Assembly (NCBI GenBank): GCA_902492455.1
Contig: CABULH010000005.1
Span: 62,001 to 126,000 of the forward strand
DNA from: an uncultured Oscillospiraceae bacterium
GTDB taxonomy: Bacteria; Bacillota; Clostridia; Oscillospirales; Acutalibacteraceae
DNA length: 64,000 nt
Direction: 5' to 3'
The position numbers and the translations under genes were made by a program. Positions 24,566 to 33,480 of the stretch are shown here, piece by piece; position 1 is the stretch's first letter, and each line of letters begins with the position of its first letter. The notes beneath the pieces are model-generated. The model ran no database searches and was not told where the DNA came from. It saw only the letters and a program-made list of their open reading frames with translations.

Positions 24566-25690
24566 ATGCTGCAATATGAAGAGCTCCGGCTGCGGCTGGA
24601 AAACCTTTGGCCGGATATTGAGGACTTGGCCAACGCCATCGGCCTGGATCAGCTTCGCCGGGAAGCCGCCGAGCTGGAACAGCGCACCGCCGCGGACGGC
24701 TTCTGGGACAACATGGAGACCGCCCAGGCCACTACCCAGCGGGCCGCCGTTCTCAAGGATTCCATTGATAAATACGAACGGCTGGTAAGCGATTATCACG
24801 ATACCCTCACCCTCATCGAGCTGGCGGACGAGGCGGCGGACGAATCTCTGCTGGAGGAATGCATCCAAGGCGTGGACAAGATCGAGTCTTCTATGGAAGA
24901 ACAGCGTCTTGCCACCCTGCTGACGGGGGAATACGATTCCCACAACGCCATCCTCACCTTTCACGCGGGAGCCGGTGGCACCGAAGCCCAGGACTGGGCG
25001 GAAATGCTCTATCGGATGTATACTCACTGGGCGGAGCGGCATCACTACGCCTACAAGCTGCTGGATTATCTGGACGGCGACGAGGCCGGTCTGAAAAGCG
25101 CCAGCATCCAAATCAACGGCGAAAATGTATACGGATATCTGAAAGGAGAAGCCGGCGTTCATCGACTGGTGCGCATCTCCCCCTTCGATTCCTCCGGTAG
25201 GCGGCACACCTCCTTCGCCGCTCTGGAAGTGCTGCCGGAAATCGATAACTCCATTCAAATTGACATCCGCCCCGAGGATATCAAAATGGACGTGTTCCGC
25301 TCCAGCGGCGCCGGCGGCCAGCACATCAACAAGACCTCCTCCGCCGTCCGTCTGACCCATATCCCCACCGGCATTGTGGTTTCCTGCCAGACGGAACGCA
25401 GTCAGTTCCAGAACCGGGACACCGCCATGAGCATGCTGAAATCCAAGCTGGTGGAAATCAAGGAACGGGAACACCTGGAACGCATCGAAGACATCAAGGG
25501 CAGCCAGGCGCAAATCGCCTGGGGTAGCCAGATCCGCTCTTATGTGTTCATGCCCTACACCATGGCGAAGGACCATCGCACCGGTTATGAAATGGGCAAT
25601 ATCAACGCGGTGATGGATGGGGAAATCGACGGCTTTATCAACGCCTATCTCAAGGCTGCCGCCGCCGGAACCCTGGGCTATAAGGAATAA
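24566..25690 (+). CDS. prfB: Peptide chain release factor 2
   Basis: Class I release factor for UGA and UAA stop codons, 374 residues. The stop-codon tripeptide SPF is in VRISPFDSSGRRHTSF and the peptidyl-hydrolysis motif is SSGAGGQHINKT. In many bacteria prfB has an in-frame TGA near codon 26 that needs a +1 frameshift. Here the equivalent position reads GGC-CTG-GAT and the frame is continuous from the ATG, so that autoregulation is absent. The ribosome-binding site (AAGGA) is rather distant. Confidence 0.95.
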   Translation: MLQYEELRLRLENLWPDIEDLANAIGLDQLRREAAELEQRTAADGFWDNMETAQATTQRAAVLKDSIDKYERLVSDYHDTLTLIELADEAADESLLEECIQGVDKIESSMEEQRLATLLTGEYDSHNAILTFHAGAGGTEAQDWAEMLYRMYTHWAERHHYAYKLLDYLDGDEAGLKSASIQINGENVYGYLKGEAGVHRLVRISPFDSSGRRHTSFAALEVLPEIDNSIQIDIRPEDIKMDVFRSSGAGGQHINKTSSAVRLTHIPTGIVVSCQTERSQFQNRDTAMSMLKSKLVEIKEREHLERIEDIKGSQAQIAWGSQIRSYVFMPYTMAKDHRTGYEMGNINAVMDGEIDGFINAYLKAAAAGTLGYKE

Positions 25691-25704
25691 ACATGATAGA
25701 AAAA

Positions 25705-25740
25705 GGAACCCGGCGCCATGATAGCGGCGCCGGGTTCCTT
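25705..25740 (+). terminator. Terminator after prfB, inner copy
   Basis: A perfect 13-bp stem (GGAACCCGGCGCC at 25705-25717 with 25726-25738) and an 8-base loop, then TTT. An almost identical copy lies at 25926-25964. Confidence 0.75.
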
Positions 25741-25920
25741 TCAGCTTGTCGAAAAAGTCCGGTCTACGCCGGCCATTTACGCCAAGCTAAGCAAAAGCGG
25801 AGAAAATCATTCGCTTTTCTCCGCTTTTGACGCCTGCGGGCGGGTGATTGTTGCGCAAGGGGGAACCCTTACGGTTCCCCCTCACACTCCCCTTCCCTCC
25901 GAAATACTTTATTGACAGTC
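25741..25920. repeat. Structured intergenic repeat, copy B
   Basis: A 180-base relative of copy A (23037-23234). Module 1 is an inverted repeat at 25742-25751/25780-25789 whose interior is the reverse complement of copy A's. Module 2 is AAAAGCGGAGAAAA (25793-25806) pairing with 25815-25828, where changes relative to copy A keep pairing. Then come GCCTGCGGGCGGGTGAT, a GGGGAACC/GGTTCCCC hairpin (25859-25880) and the tail CCTTCCCTCCGAAATAC...TTGACAG. Confidence 0.7.
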
Positions 25921-25925
25921 TTAAA

Positions 25926-25964
25926 GAAACCCGGCGCCATGATAGCGGCGCCGGGTTCCTTTTT
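25926..25964. terminator. Terminator hairpin, outer copy, shared by prfB and uraA-type gene
   Basis: AACCCGGCGCC (25928-25938) pairs with GGCGCCGGGTT (25947-25957), then TTTTT. It duplicates the hairpin at 25705-25738 including the loop ATGATAGC. Confidence 0.75.
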
Positions 25965-25976
25965 CTATTGAGCGGT

Positions 25977-27362
25977 TTATTTTTCCTCTTCCAGCAGATG
26001 CTCTTCGTCCGGATTCTCGATCACCCCGTCGTCGTTGACGCCGTGGGCCACCAGGCCCGCGTCCTGCGTCTTGGGGGCAGGCAGAATCAGGTTAAGCAGG
26101 ATACCGGCCAGGATACCCAGCCCAATACCGCTGAGCTGAAAAGCCGGGCCACCGATCACCGCGCCGCCGATAGCCAGAACCAGCATCACCGCGGCGATGC
26201 AGAGGTTGCGGTTTTTGGTGAAATCCACCTTGTTTTCCACCAGAGTCCGCAGGCCCACAGAGGAGATCATGCCATAAAGCACAATACAGGCACCGCCCAG
26301 AACACAATTGGGCACCGTCTCCACCACGCCGATCACCTTGCCCAGAAAAGCAACTGCCATGGCAATCACCGCCGCCAGACGCAGGGAGGCGGGATTATAA
26401 TTGCCTGTAGCCGCCAGCACCGCCGTGTTCTCGGAATAGGTGGTGTTGGCCGGACCGCCGATAAAGCCGGCAGCCATGGTGGCAAGACCATCGCCCAGCA
26501 TGGTGCGGTGCAGGCCGGGATTCTTGGTGAAGTCCTTGCCCACCACCGAGCCGTTGGCGTACACGTCGCCCACATGCTCCACACAAGTGACGATGGCAAT
26601 AGGTGCAATCATACCGATAGCTTTAAGATCAAATACCGGCAGGACAAAGTTGGGAATCTCCACCCAATTATGCTGAGAAATAGCGCCCAGATTCATCAGA
26701 CTGTCCGGCGCCAAGCCGGTTTTCACCAGAATCAGGGTAACGACGTAACCAGCCGCCAGAGCGATGACGATGGAGGACATCTTCACCATCCCCTTGCCGT
26801 AGCTGGAGAGGATGATCGCCGTCAGGCAGACAAACAGTGCAATGCCCCAACTCCAGTAATAGGCGGGGGTAAAGGTGGTAACACCATTGGCCTGGATGTT
26901 GTTGATGGCGGCGCTGGCAAGATTCAATCCGATGATAGCGATGCCCACGCCCCGCACCACCGGCGGAAACAGCTTATCCATAAACCGATTGCCGAACAGC
27001 TTGATCAGCAACGCCAGCACCACATAGAAAGCGCCAGCTACAATGATGCCGCCCAGGGCCTTGGGAATATTTGCTTTATCCCCACCGATTACTGCCTGCA
27101 AAGCGGCGATAAAAGCAAAGGAGCTGCCCAGGAAGGTGGGCATCCGTCCCCGGGTGCACAGGTGGAATATGATGGTTCCCAACCCTGCGGCGAACAATGC
27201 GACGCCCACATCCAGACCGGTCAAAATCGGCACCAGGATAGTGGCGCAGGACATGGCAAAGGCGTGCTGCAGTCCCAGGAGCATCATTTTGCCCGCGCCC
27301 ACCTTGGGATACTCTTTGGCGCCGGGGAAAATGGCCTGGTTGATCTTGGAAAATACTGACAT
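25977..27362 (-). CDS. Uracil/xanthine permease (NCS2 family)
   Basis: A nucleobase:cation symporter, 461 residues with about 12-14 membrane segments. NCS2 marks include LLGLQHAFAMSCATILVP at the N-terminus, SSFAFIAAL, and FIGGPANTTYSENTAVLAATG near the substrate site. The sequence is closest to uracil permeases (UraA/PyrP type), though xanthine transport is possible. The ATG at 27362 is chosen over longer starts because GAGGAGG sits 6 bases upstream. Monocistronic, with its own promoter at 27434-27463. Confidence 0.9.
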   Translation of the reverse strand: MSVFSKINQAIFPGAKEYPKVGAGKMMLLGLQHAFAMSCATILVPILTGLDVGVALFAAGLGTIIFHLCTRGRMPTFLGSSFAFIAALQAVIGGDKANIPKALGGIIVAGAFYVVLALLIKLFGNRFMDKLFPPVVRGVGIAIIGLNLASAAINNIQANGVTTFTPAYYWSWGIALFVCLTAIILSSYGKGMVKMSSIVIALAAGYVVTLILVKTGLAPDSLMNLGAISQHNWVEIPNFVLPVFDLKAIGMIAPIAIVTCVEHVGDVYANGSVVGKDFTKNPGLHRTMLGDGLATMAAGFIGGPANTTYSENTAVLAATGNYNPASLRLAAVIAMAVAFLGKVIGVVETVPNCVLGGACIVLYGMISSVGLRTLVENKVDFTKNRNLCIAAVMLVLAIGGAVIGGPAFQLSGIGLGILAGILLNLILPAPKTQDAGLVAHGVNDDGVIENPDEEHLLEEEK

Positions 27363-27433
27363 TCTCATCCTCCTCGTCTTTTTCCGGCATACCGGAAACA
27401 CGCGAAACACCCCGCCCCGCATGCATTATTAAA

Positions 27434-27463
27434 AATTTACCATTGGGGGCTGTCCGCTGTCAA
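27434..27463 (-). promoter_or_regulatory. Promoter for the uracil/xanthine permease gene
   Basis: Minus strand: TTGACA (27463-27458), 18 bases, TAAATT (27439-27434). No purine riboswitch or PyrR-type leader was seen between it and the start codon. Confidence 0.55.
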
Positions 27464-27633
27464 GACAAAAGGCGACATTTATCATCAAGAAAATCCCAGG
27501 CAAATCTCCGCTTTTCTTGTTTATCTTACCTCTTTCTTTTTTGCGCCGGATATGCTATGGTAATATTGAGTTCCCTTTGCGGACCAATGTTCATGGACAG
27601 ACTGCCAAACCCGGAAAGGACATAAGCAAATTG

Positions 27634-28224
27634 ATGAATCACGATGCTTTCTCCGCCGGTGTGGAACCGGGCGGATTGTATTCCAGTCAGGAAATCAAAA
27701 TTCTCATCTGTTATATGCTGGCAGGGGTGAACGAACCCCTGACCCGCCAGTCGGTTCTGGAGATTCTCACCGCCGACGGCATGGCAAATTTCTTTGAAGC
27801 GGGAGCCGCTATCGACGATCTGATCCGGCGGCAGAATCTCACGGAAGACGAAACTGGTCTGCTTCATCTGACAGCGGAGGGGCGGCAGGCGGCCTCCACC
27901 CTTTCGGGCATGATCCCCTTCACCCTGCGGGAACGGTCGGTAAAAGCGGCGCTGAAGCTGCTGACCAGGATGCGCCGGGAAAAGGAAAACCGAGTGACGG
28001 TGGAAAAGCTGGAACACGGCCGGCTGGTGAGTTGCGAAATTCTGGATGCGGGTCAGCCCCTGCTGACCTTCACCCTCCGGGTGGCGGACGATCTCCAGGC
28101 CGGTCTTATCAAGGAGCGGTTTCTGGAGGATCCCACGCTGGTGTATTCCACTCTCATTGCTTTGATGACCGGTGACGCCGGCTGGAAACGGAACGGAAAG
28201 CGCATCGAAATCGATCTGCCTTGA
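27634..28224 (+). CDS. DUF4364 family protein
   Basis: A 196-residue soluble protein that I match to DUF4364, a Firmicutes family with an N-terminal winged-helix-like half (SSQEIKILICYMLAGVNEPLTRQSVLEIL) and LTAEGR, resembling transcription regulators. Function is unproven. The frame extends upstream to 27517. The ATG at 27634 (or the adjoining TTG at 27631) follows GGAAAGGA and removes an unrelated leader. Divergent from the permease gene. A strong terminator follows. Confidence 0.75.
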   Translation: MNHDAFSAGVEPGGLYSSQEIKILICYMLAGVNEPLTRQSVLEILTADGMANFFEAGAAIDDLIRRQNLTEDETGLLHLTAEGRQAASTLSGMIPFTLRERSVKAALKLLTRMRREKENRVTVEKLEHGRLVSCEILDAGQPLLTFTLRVADDLQAGLIKERFLEDPTLVYSTLIALMTGDAGWKRNGKRIEIDLP

Positions 28225-28232
28225 CGACGTAT

Positions 28233-28272
28233 AAAAAAGGCGGTACAGCTTACAAGCTGTACCGCCTTTTTT
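28233..28272. terminator. Bidirectional terminator after DUF4364 gene
   Basis: A 19-base stem with A and T tracts on the two sides (28233-28251 with 28254-28272). It serves the plus-strand DUF4364 gene and the minus-strand DUF3267 gene. Confidence 0.85.
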
Positions 28273-28306
28273 GCAGGACTCTTTATATGCTTTTCTTATA
28301 TGCTTT

Positions 28307-28894
28307 TCACTCTATGGCTGGTGTGGAATACACCGTCATGGATACGCCAATATCTTGAATGAGTATATCCTCCGGCATTTTTGAAAATTTATATGTCACA
28401 TACACATCACCCGCCGCGCCGGAAATGTTGCAGATCTGAATGAAATATACACACCAGAACCAGGAAGTGCCGACTAAAAAATTGAGGAGCAGAAGAACGA
28501 ACCCCCACACCACCACAGGCGCTAAGGCAATGATGATGTAGGACTTTTTGTTGAAATACGCCTCACTTCCCGCGTAAGCATACAGCCCGGTAAAGCCATA
28601 ACGAACCTTTGCTCCGCTGAAATGCTTCATGCATACGCCATGCACCAGTTCATGCAAAACCATATACAGAATAATTCCAACAAGCAGAAAGATCCATTTG
28701 CTAACATATGTCCAGGGATCGGCGCTGAAATCAAAAAGCGCAGTGAGCGGAACAAAGACCGCGCCAGCGATCAGCATCGGCACAGCGATGAAAAGTGCAA
28801 ATACGTTGACAAGCAGCGCCGTTTTTTTATCTTTCTGCAAATCAATTTTCTCGATTTCCACATATCCCGCCGGAAGCTCCATCAAATTATTCAT
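28307..28894 (-). CDS. DUF3267 membrane protein with HExxH motif
   Basis: A 195-residue membrane protein matching DUF3267, related to site-2-protease-like zinc metalloproteases. It has four hydrophobic segments and a zinc-binding HELVHG motif inside the second helix. Whether it is an active protease is unknown. GAGGAGGAAAAG precedes the ATG. Base composition is visibly richer in A+T than its neighbours. It starts 51 bases after the CotH gene and may be cotranscribed with it. Confidence 0.78.
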   Translation of the reverse strand: MNNLMELPAGYVEIEKIDLQKDKKTALLVNVFALFIAVPMLIAGAVFVPLTALFDFSADPWTYVSKWIFLLVGIILYMVLHELVHGVCMKHFSGAKVRYGFTGLYAYAGSEAYFNKKSYIIIALAPVVVWGFVLLLLNFLVGTSWFWCVYFIQICNISGAAGDVYVTYKFSKMPEDILIQDIGVSMTVYSTPAIE

Positions 28895-28945
28895 CTTTTC
28901 CTCCTCACAAAAGCCTCTGCTGTCCCGATGATTTCAGCCCTTCAT

Positions 28946-31936
28946 CTATTCCCCGTCCAGCAGTGCGATAACCGCACTTTCGCTCATGTGGTAGGCCCTG
29001 GTATACTTTGACTTAGTAAAAGTATCGATCACCGCCTGCCGGGTCAGATCGTTTTTCTTGGATACTATATTGCGCAGGGTTGCGCAGCTTCTTTTCCAGG
29101 AATCATAGCCCCGGGGTGCGGTGGTGGAACCCGATTTGGCCCAGCGTTCCATGTGATAGGGCATCTCTGTATCTATTTCCGCCACCATCTGATCGTACAG
29201 CGTCAGCAGTCTGTCTGTGGCAAAGGTGGTCTTCAGGTATTTGCCATAGGTGGAGATAAAGGTTTCCCGGAAGGTCTTGTTTTTCATCAGCCCCACCATC
29301 AGGCTGGTGTCAAAATTACGTCCCACGCCGTGGCCGCTGGGATTGACGATCTCCTCCACCATGTTCCATTGGTAGGTACTGGGAGACATGGCCCAATCCA
29401 GATCAAACAGCACCCAGCGCCATTTGTGCCCTTCCCCCCGTTCTTTATAAAACTTGATGTTGCCTGTATCCGTGTTATTGAAGAAGGATTCCACAATCCA
29501 CCAGTTCATCATCTCCTGCACATCCACTACTGAGCAGATGTACTCGTAGTTCTCCTGCACCGTGAGATCATGGGTTTTCACATAATTCAGCAGTTCCTTG
29601 TATTCGACGGTGTTGCCGCTCATCACGGTATAAGTCCCCTTGATCATATCCAGATTATCCGAATCGGTTCCGTGATGATTGGCGGTATAATCCTCGTCGA
29701 TTTTTTCCCGCAGATCATAGATGCCGTTATATTTGCCGTTGATATATACCACCACCGGCCGGTAATCCATGATATCCAGATCCATCTGCCCCTTTACCGC
29801 CATGGCGCAGAAGGCGTCGCGGATATGGGCGCTGGTGTTATCCTGCCCCGAGCTGCGCAGCACAAAGGCGGAAAACACATTGATGTCGTTGTTTTTAAAG
29901 AAAGGATAGCAGACCTCTGTGGGCCCGTATTTATCCCGAAGGTTAATGGAAAAGCTTTTCTGATCCAGCGCACGGCTGTACTGGCCAAACACTTTAATGC
30001 CTGCGTTGAACTGCACCTGAGCGTTGCCCTTTTCATCCATGTATTCGAAATGAATAGGCCGCTCCCAGTCTTTCCAAAAATTTGCCCCCTTAAAAGGAAA
30101 AGTGGCGCTTTTTCCCGGTCCGTCGGCGAATATTCCGGTATTGTAATCGTAAAGATTGGCGTCATCCGTGGAGAGAAAGATCACCGGCATATCATGAACC
30201 CGGCCTACAATCAGGCTGACAGAGGCATCGTCGGACGGCAGCCGGCCGTCCATGAAAGCTCTGGCCCGAATGGTGACCGTCCCCCCCACGGCAACCGCAC
30301 CGGAATAAACCGGCGAGGAAGCGGTTGGCTCACTGCCATCGGTGGTATAGCGGATGGTGCAGCCGGGAGCCTGGATTTCCACTGTGTCTCCGTTATTGGC
30401 ATAGCCGGTGGAGCGGGAAAATACCGGCGTGGGCGCAGGCCCGCCCAACCCCTGAGAGGGATTCACCGCACCGGGAGTCATGGAGGTAAAATAGTAAACC
30501 TTGGGATCGGTATCCGATACTAAGCCGCAGGCATAGCCGTCGTCCAGCCGTCCCAGCTGAAAATCGTCCACCACCACTCCGTTAGGATCGATGAGATAGA
30601 GCTTTTCCCCATATCGGTTAAGGCCCAGCTTTAGAAAAACCTCACCGGTTTTCTGGTTGACCTTGGCCTCATCGGCACAGTAGATCACCTTATACTCTCC
30701 CGGCTGGAGGGTGATTTCCGGCAGCGTCTGCCACCGGGAAGGGTCCTTTTTGTCAGAAAGCCTGTAGCCGTTGAGGCTGACAGGCTTATCCGTTGGATTA
30801 TGCAGTTCCAGGTAATCATACCGCTGTTTATCAGAAGCCGTGGGTCCGGTGCGGTTCACCGACGCCGCCTCCGATATCACCGCATCCTTGTTTTTGGGAT
30901 ATTTGGCGCTGTCGATGGAATCAAACCCAGGCAGGGTATTGGCCGCGCCCGGAGTGGCCTTGGCGAAAAACTGAGTCTTTTCGGGATCATTGGCCGTGCG
31001 GCCGTAGGTCAGGTTGGCGGTCAGCTCGTATACCGGAAGCTCGTCCGCCAGCTTGCCGTCCCCCGCATACAGGGAGATCACCGATTCCTTCCCCGACAGC
31101 ACAAAGGAGGCGTGAAGGGGACCCCCATCGGCATAGGCTTTGCTCTTATCCGACAAATAGACGATTTGGTAACCGCCGGCGGGCACCGTTACCGCCGGGA
31201 AAGTCCACTTATCCGGCTTGGCCGGGTCATCCGAAAGGGTGAAGGCCGAAAGATTCAGCGGCGCCTCGCCGTAGTTGTGCAGTTCCACCCAGCTGACAAA
31301 ATCCCCATCCTCATCGGCCAGGGTAACGGTACTGTCGGTGGAATACTCATTGATTCGGATAGTGGCGTCGGAGGCCGGCACGCCGGTGCCTGGCTTCTCA
31401 TGGGGAATGGTCTCGGCATTGGCCGCGCCCGGGGTGGGACGGGCAAAGTACACGGTATTGCCCTTATCATCCAACCCGCAGGTCATATTCTCCTGCAGAT
31501 TCTCCAGGGCAATGTGCCCCAACTCCCGGCCGTGAGGATCATACAGCATGATATCTTCCCGATCCGAATTGATGCTGTAGGGCAAATGTACGATGCGATT
31601 CTCAATATCCGTGGTGTTTTTGCCTGAGGCGTACACCACAAAATATTCTCCCGGCTGGAGGGTGATATCCGGAAAAATATATTTTCCCTTTTTCTTGGGG
31701 TCGTCTGTCAGGCCATAATCCTTCAGAGAAATGGACTGATCGGTGGGATTGTGCAGCTCGATCCAATCCGGATATTCTTCATCGTTATCCGCCAACACGC
31801 CGTTGTTCTTCGCCATAACCTCCGACAGCTGCACGTCGTTGCGGGAATTTTTGCCGCCGGTGGATTCACAGGCGCCAAGAAACATCGTCATGGTCAAAAC
31901 CGCCGCTGTTGCCAGCGCCAAATATTTTTTCGCCAT
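28946..31936 (-). CDS. CotH-kinase lipoprotein with lamin-tail domains
   Basis: A 996-residue surface lipoprotein. The lipobox LGAC gives a lipidated C23. Three lamin-tail (LTD) domains follow, each with a pattern like EYPDWIELHNPTDQSISLKDY and LQPGEYFVVYA. A chitobiase-C-like domain has CTIRYTTDGSEPTASSP. The C-terminal 400 residues are a CotH protein-kinase-like domain with FGQYSRALDQKSFSINLRDKYG, IYDLREKIDEDY and the metal-binding FDLDWAM. CotH proteins in spore formers phosphorylate coat proteins. This lipidated form probably acts on extracellular proteins. Confidence 0.87.
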   Translation of the reverse strand: MAKKYLALATAAVLTMTMFLGACESTGGKNSRNDVQLSEVMAKNNGVLADNDEEYPDWIELHNPTDQSISLKDYGLTDDPKKKGKYIFPDITLQPGEYFVVYASGKNTTDIENRIVHLPYSINSDREDIMLYDPHGRELGHIALENLQENMTCGLDDKGNTVYFARPTPGAANAETIPHEKPGTGVPASDATIRINEYSTDSTVTLADEDGDFVSWVELHNYGEAPLNLSAFTLSDDPAKPDKWTFPAVTVPAGGYQIVYLSDKSKAYADGGPLHASFVLSGKESVISLYAGDGKLADELPVYELTANLTYGRTANDPEKTQFFAKATPGAANTLPGFDSIDSAKYPKNKDAVISEAASVNRTGPTASDKQRYDYLELHNPTDKPVSLNGYRLSDKKDPSRWQTLPEITLQPGEYKVIYCADEAKVNQKTGEVFLKLGLNRYGEKLYLIDPNGVVVDDFQLGRLDDGYACGLVSDTDPKVYYFTSMTPGAVNPSQGLGGPAPTPVFSRSTGYANNGDTVEIQAPGCTIRYTTDGSEPTASSPVYSGAVAVGGTVTIRARAFMDGRLPSDDASVSLIVGRVHDMPVIFLSTDDANLYDYNTGIFADGPGKSATFPFKGANFWKDWERPIHFEYMDEKGNAQVQFNAGIKVFGQYSRALDQKSFSINLRDKYGPTEVCYPFFKNNDINVFSAFVLRSSGQDNTSAHIRDAFCAMAVKGQMDLDIMDYRPVVVYINGKYNGIYDLREKIDEDYTANHHGTDSDNLDMIKGTYTVMSGNTVEYKELLNYVKTHDLTVQENYEYICSVVDVQEMMNWWIVESFFNNTDTGNIKFYKERGEGHKWRWVLFDLDWAMSPSTYQWNMVEEIVNPSGHGVGRNFDTSLMVGLMKNKTFRETFISTYGKYLKTTFATDRLLTLYDQMVAEIDTEMPYHMERWAKSGSTTAPRGYDSWKRSCATLRNIVSKKNDLTRQAVIDTFTKSKYTRAYHMSESAVIALLDGE

Positions 31937-31975
31937 ATATTTCAGACATCCTTATTTTGTCAATTCTGTCCTTTT

Positions 31976-32004
31976 ATATTATCAAAACCGACAGGGAATT
32001 GCAA
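31976..32004 (-). promoter_or_regulatory. Promoter for the CotH lipoprotein gene
   Basis: Minus strand: TTGCAA (32004-31999), 17 bases, TAATAT (31981-31976). Confidence 0.5.
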
Positions 32005-32027
32005 GGCGGCGGCTGCAGAAATTCCAT

Positions 32028-32504
32028 TTATGCCCGCGATTCCTTTTTCTTCTCCCAGTATTCCCCCATGGAATATCCCTGCTCCTCTGTCACGTCCCGG
32101 CCGAGAAAGGCGGGCGGCTGAAAGGCATAAGCCGCTTCCAGAGATTCAAATTCCACTTCAGCGTAATAAAAGGCGGTAGGCGTTCCTTCGTCCACCAGAC
32201 TGCACTCCAGCTTGAGTCCGCCCGGAAGCGCATAAACCCGGTAATCCTTCGTCACCATGGGCATCTCCAGCAGATCCTCCAGCTGAGCGAACACCTCCGG
32301 CTCCAGGGGAAGCTCCACCTCCTGCCGGGCAATGGTGCCCTCTCCCTTGAAGCAAAGCCGGTAATCAGTTTTCCCCGCCTTTTCCGAACTGCGGATGCGC
32401 ACCGTGGGCTTGACGCAGAGATAACCCTGCCGCACTCTGGCCCGACTGATTTCCTCCAGTCCCTCCGGGAACCCTTCTATCAAAAACTTCCGTTCAATTT
32501 CCAT
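32028..32504 (-). CDS. CYTH-domain protein
   Basis: A 158-residue triphosphate tunnel enzyme of the CYTH superfamily. The N-terminal EIERK gives the ExExK signature, and alternating charged strands (VRQGYL, VRIRSSE, DYRLCFKGEG, EVELPLEP) follow. Members hydrolyse tripolyphosphate or related triphosphates, or make cAMP. The exact reaction is not evident. GGGAGGACAAG precedes the ATG. Last gene of a four-gene minus-strand set. Confidence 0.87.
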   Translation of the reverse strand: MEIERKFLIEGFPEGLEEISRARVRQGYLCVKPTVRIRSSEKAGKTDYRLCFKGEGTIARQEVELPLEPEVFAQLEDLLEMPMVTKDYRVYALPGGLKLECSLVDEGTPTAFYYAEVEFESLEAAYAFQPPAFLGRDVTEEQGYSMGEYWEKKKESRA

Positions 32505-32516
32505 CTTGTCCTCCCA

Positions 32517-33449
32517 TCAATCTCGTTCCGTATGCTCCTTCTTTTCAGCCGCTTCTTCCCTTTTACTGCGGATATGTAGCACATCCCGCCAGGCATTGGC
32601 GGTTTCCGCATCCGTGGATTGCCGCATACTGGGGAAGGCCCTCAGCATCCGTTTCTGCAGGCCCTTGGTTTCCAGCATCAAACGGTCCCGCATCTCCCGC
32701 AGTTCCGCCACCTTGGCCCGCAGAGCGGCGACGGCCTTGTCGGAGAGGGTTTCCTCCACCGCCGTTTCGATCCGATTCTCCCGGCGTTTCTCCTCCAGCC
32801 GGTCAAAGGTGCTTTCCAGCTTCAGCACCACATCCTGCGCCGACGGCAGCCGGTCCAGATGCTCCCGAATCAGCGCCCCCAGCTTATCCAGCTGTTCCAG
32901 CTTGTTGCCGATGGCCCGGGCAATGCGGAAGGAAACAACGCAGTCCGCCGCCAGCAGGGCGCACATCCCCGCCGCCAGAATAACGGGCAGTCGGGCGTTC
33001 CAGCCATACAGCAGCTCCACAAAAGTTTCAAACCAAGGCTGGATCAGATAAACAAAAGCCGTCGCCAAGCCGCCCCAAGCCAGGGATATCCACAAACAGA
33101 TCCGGCCGTTGAGATTGAATCGGTAACCGGAATAATCCCACCAGCGGGCGTGAAACAGCTTCTCCATCAGCCAGGAGGTGAAGTATTCCACCACCGAGGC
33201 CAGAAACGCCCCCACAGCAAAAATCACCGGCGCCGCTACCCACAGCTTGCCGATGCCGTCCCGCACCGGCAGCAGAAAAATCAGAATGAGAACGATGCCG
33301 CAGCCGTAAATCGGACAAAAGGGCCCGTTGAGGAACCCCCGGTTGACAAACCGTTTTTCCTGGAAGGAGCACAAAACGGTTTCCATCAGCCAGCCGCAGA
33401 AGCTGTACATAAAGAAATACAGCACCATATCCGTCAGCGAATAAGGCAT
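32517..33449 (-). CDS. CmpB-type putative ABC transporter permease family membrane protein
   Basis: A 310-residue membrane protein matching the ABC_trans_CmpB family (formerly DUF1113). It starts with FMYSFCGWLMETVLCSFQEKRFVNRGFLNGPFCPIYG, the family's clearest block, and has about five helices. The C-terminal 130 residues are a long charged helix or coiled coil. No ATPase partner is adjacent, so an ABC role is doubtful. AAAGGAGAGAGG precedes the ATG. Confidence 0.82.
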   Translation of the reverse strand: MPYSLTDMVLYFFMYSFCGWLMETVLCSFQEKRFVNRGFLNGPFCPIYGCGIVLILIFLLPVRDGIGKLWVAAPVIFAVGAFLASVVEYFTSWLMEKLFHARWWDYSGYRFNLNGRICLWISLAWGGLATAFVYLIQPWFETFVELLYGWNARLPVILAAGMCALLAADCVVSFRIARAIGNKLEQLDKLGALIREHLDRLPSAQDVVLKLESTFDRLEEKRRENRIETAVEETLSDKAVAALRAKVAELREMRDRLMLETKGLQKRMLRAFPSMRQSTDAETANAWRDVLHIRSKREEAAEKKEHTERD

Positions 33450-33480
33450 ATCCCTCTCTCCTTTGCTGTGTAAAATCGAC

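Noticed and set aside
23011..25964. Repeats A and B as CRISPR or insertion sequences
   Set aside because: There are only two copies with no regular repeat-spacer array, no cas genes, no transposase and no coding frame.
25848..27359. 503-codon plus-strand open frame
   Set aside because: Antisense to the nucleobase permease and it begins inside structured repeat B.
27363..27440. Purine riboswitch or PyrR site before the permease gene
   Set aside because: The leader lacks the conserved junction elements of either. Only a promoter is visible.
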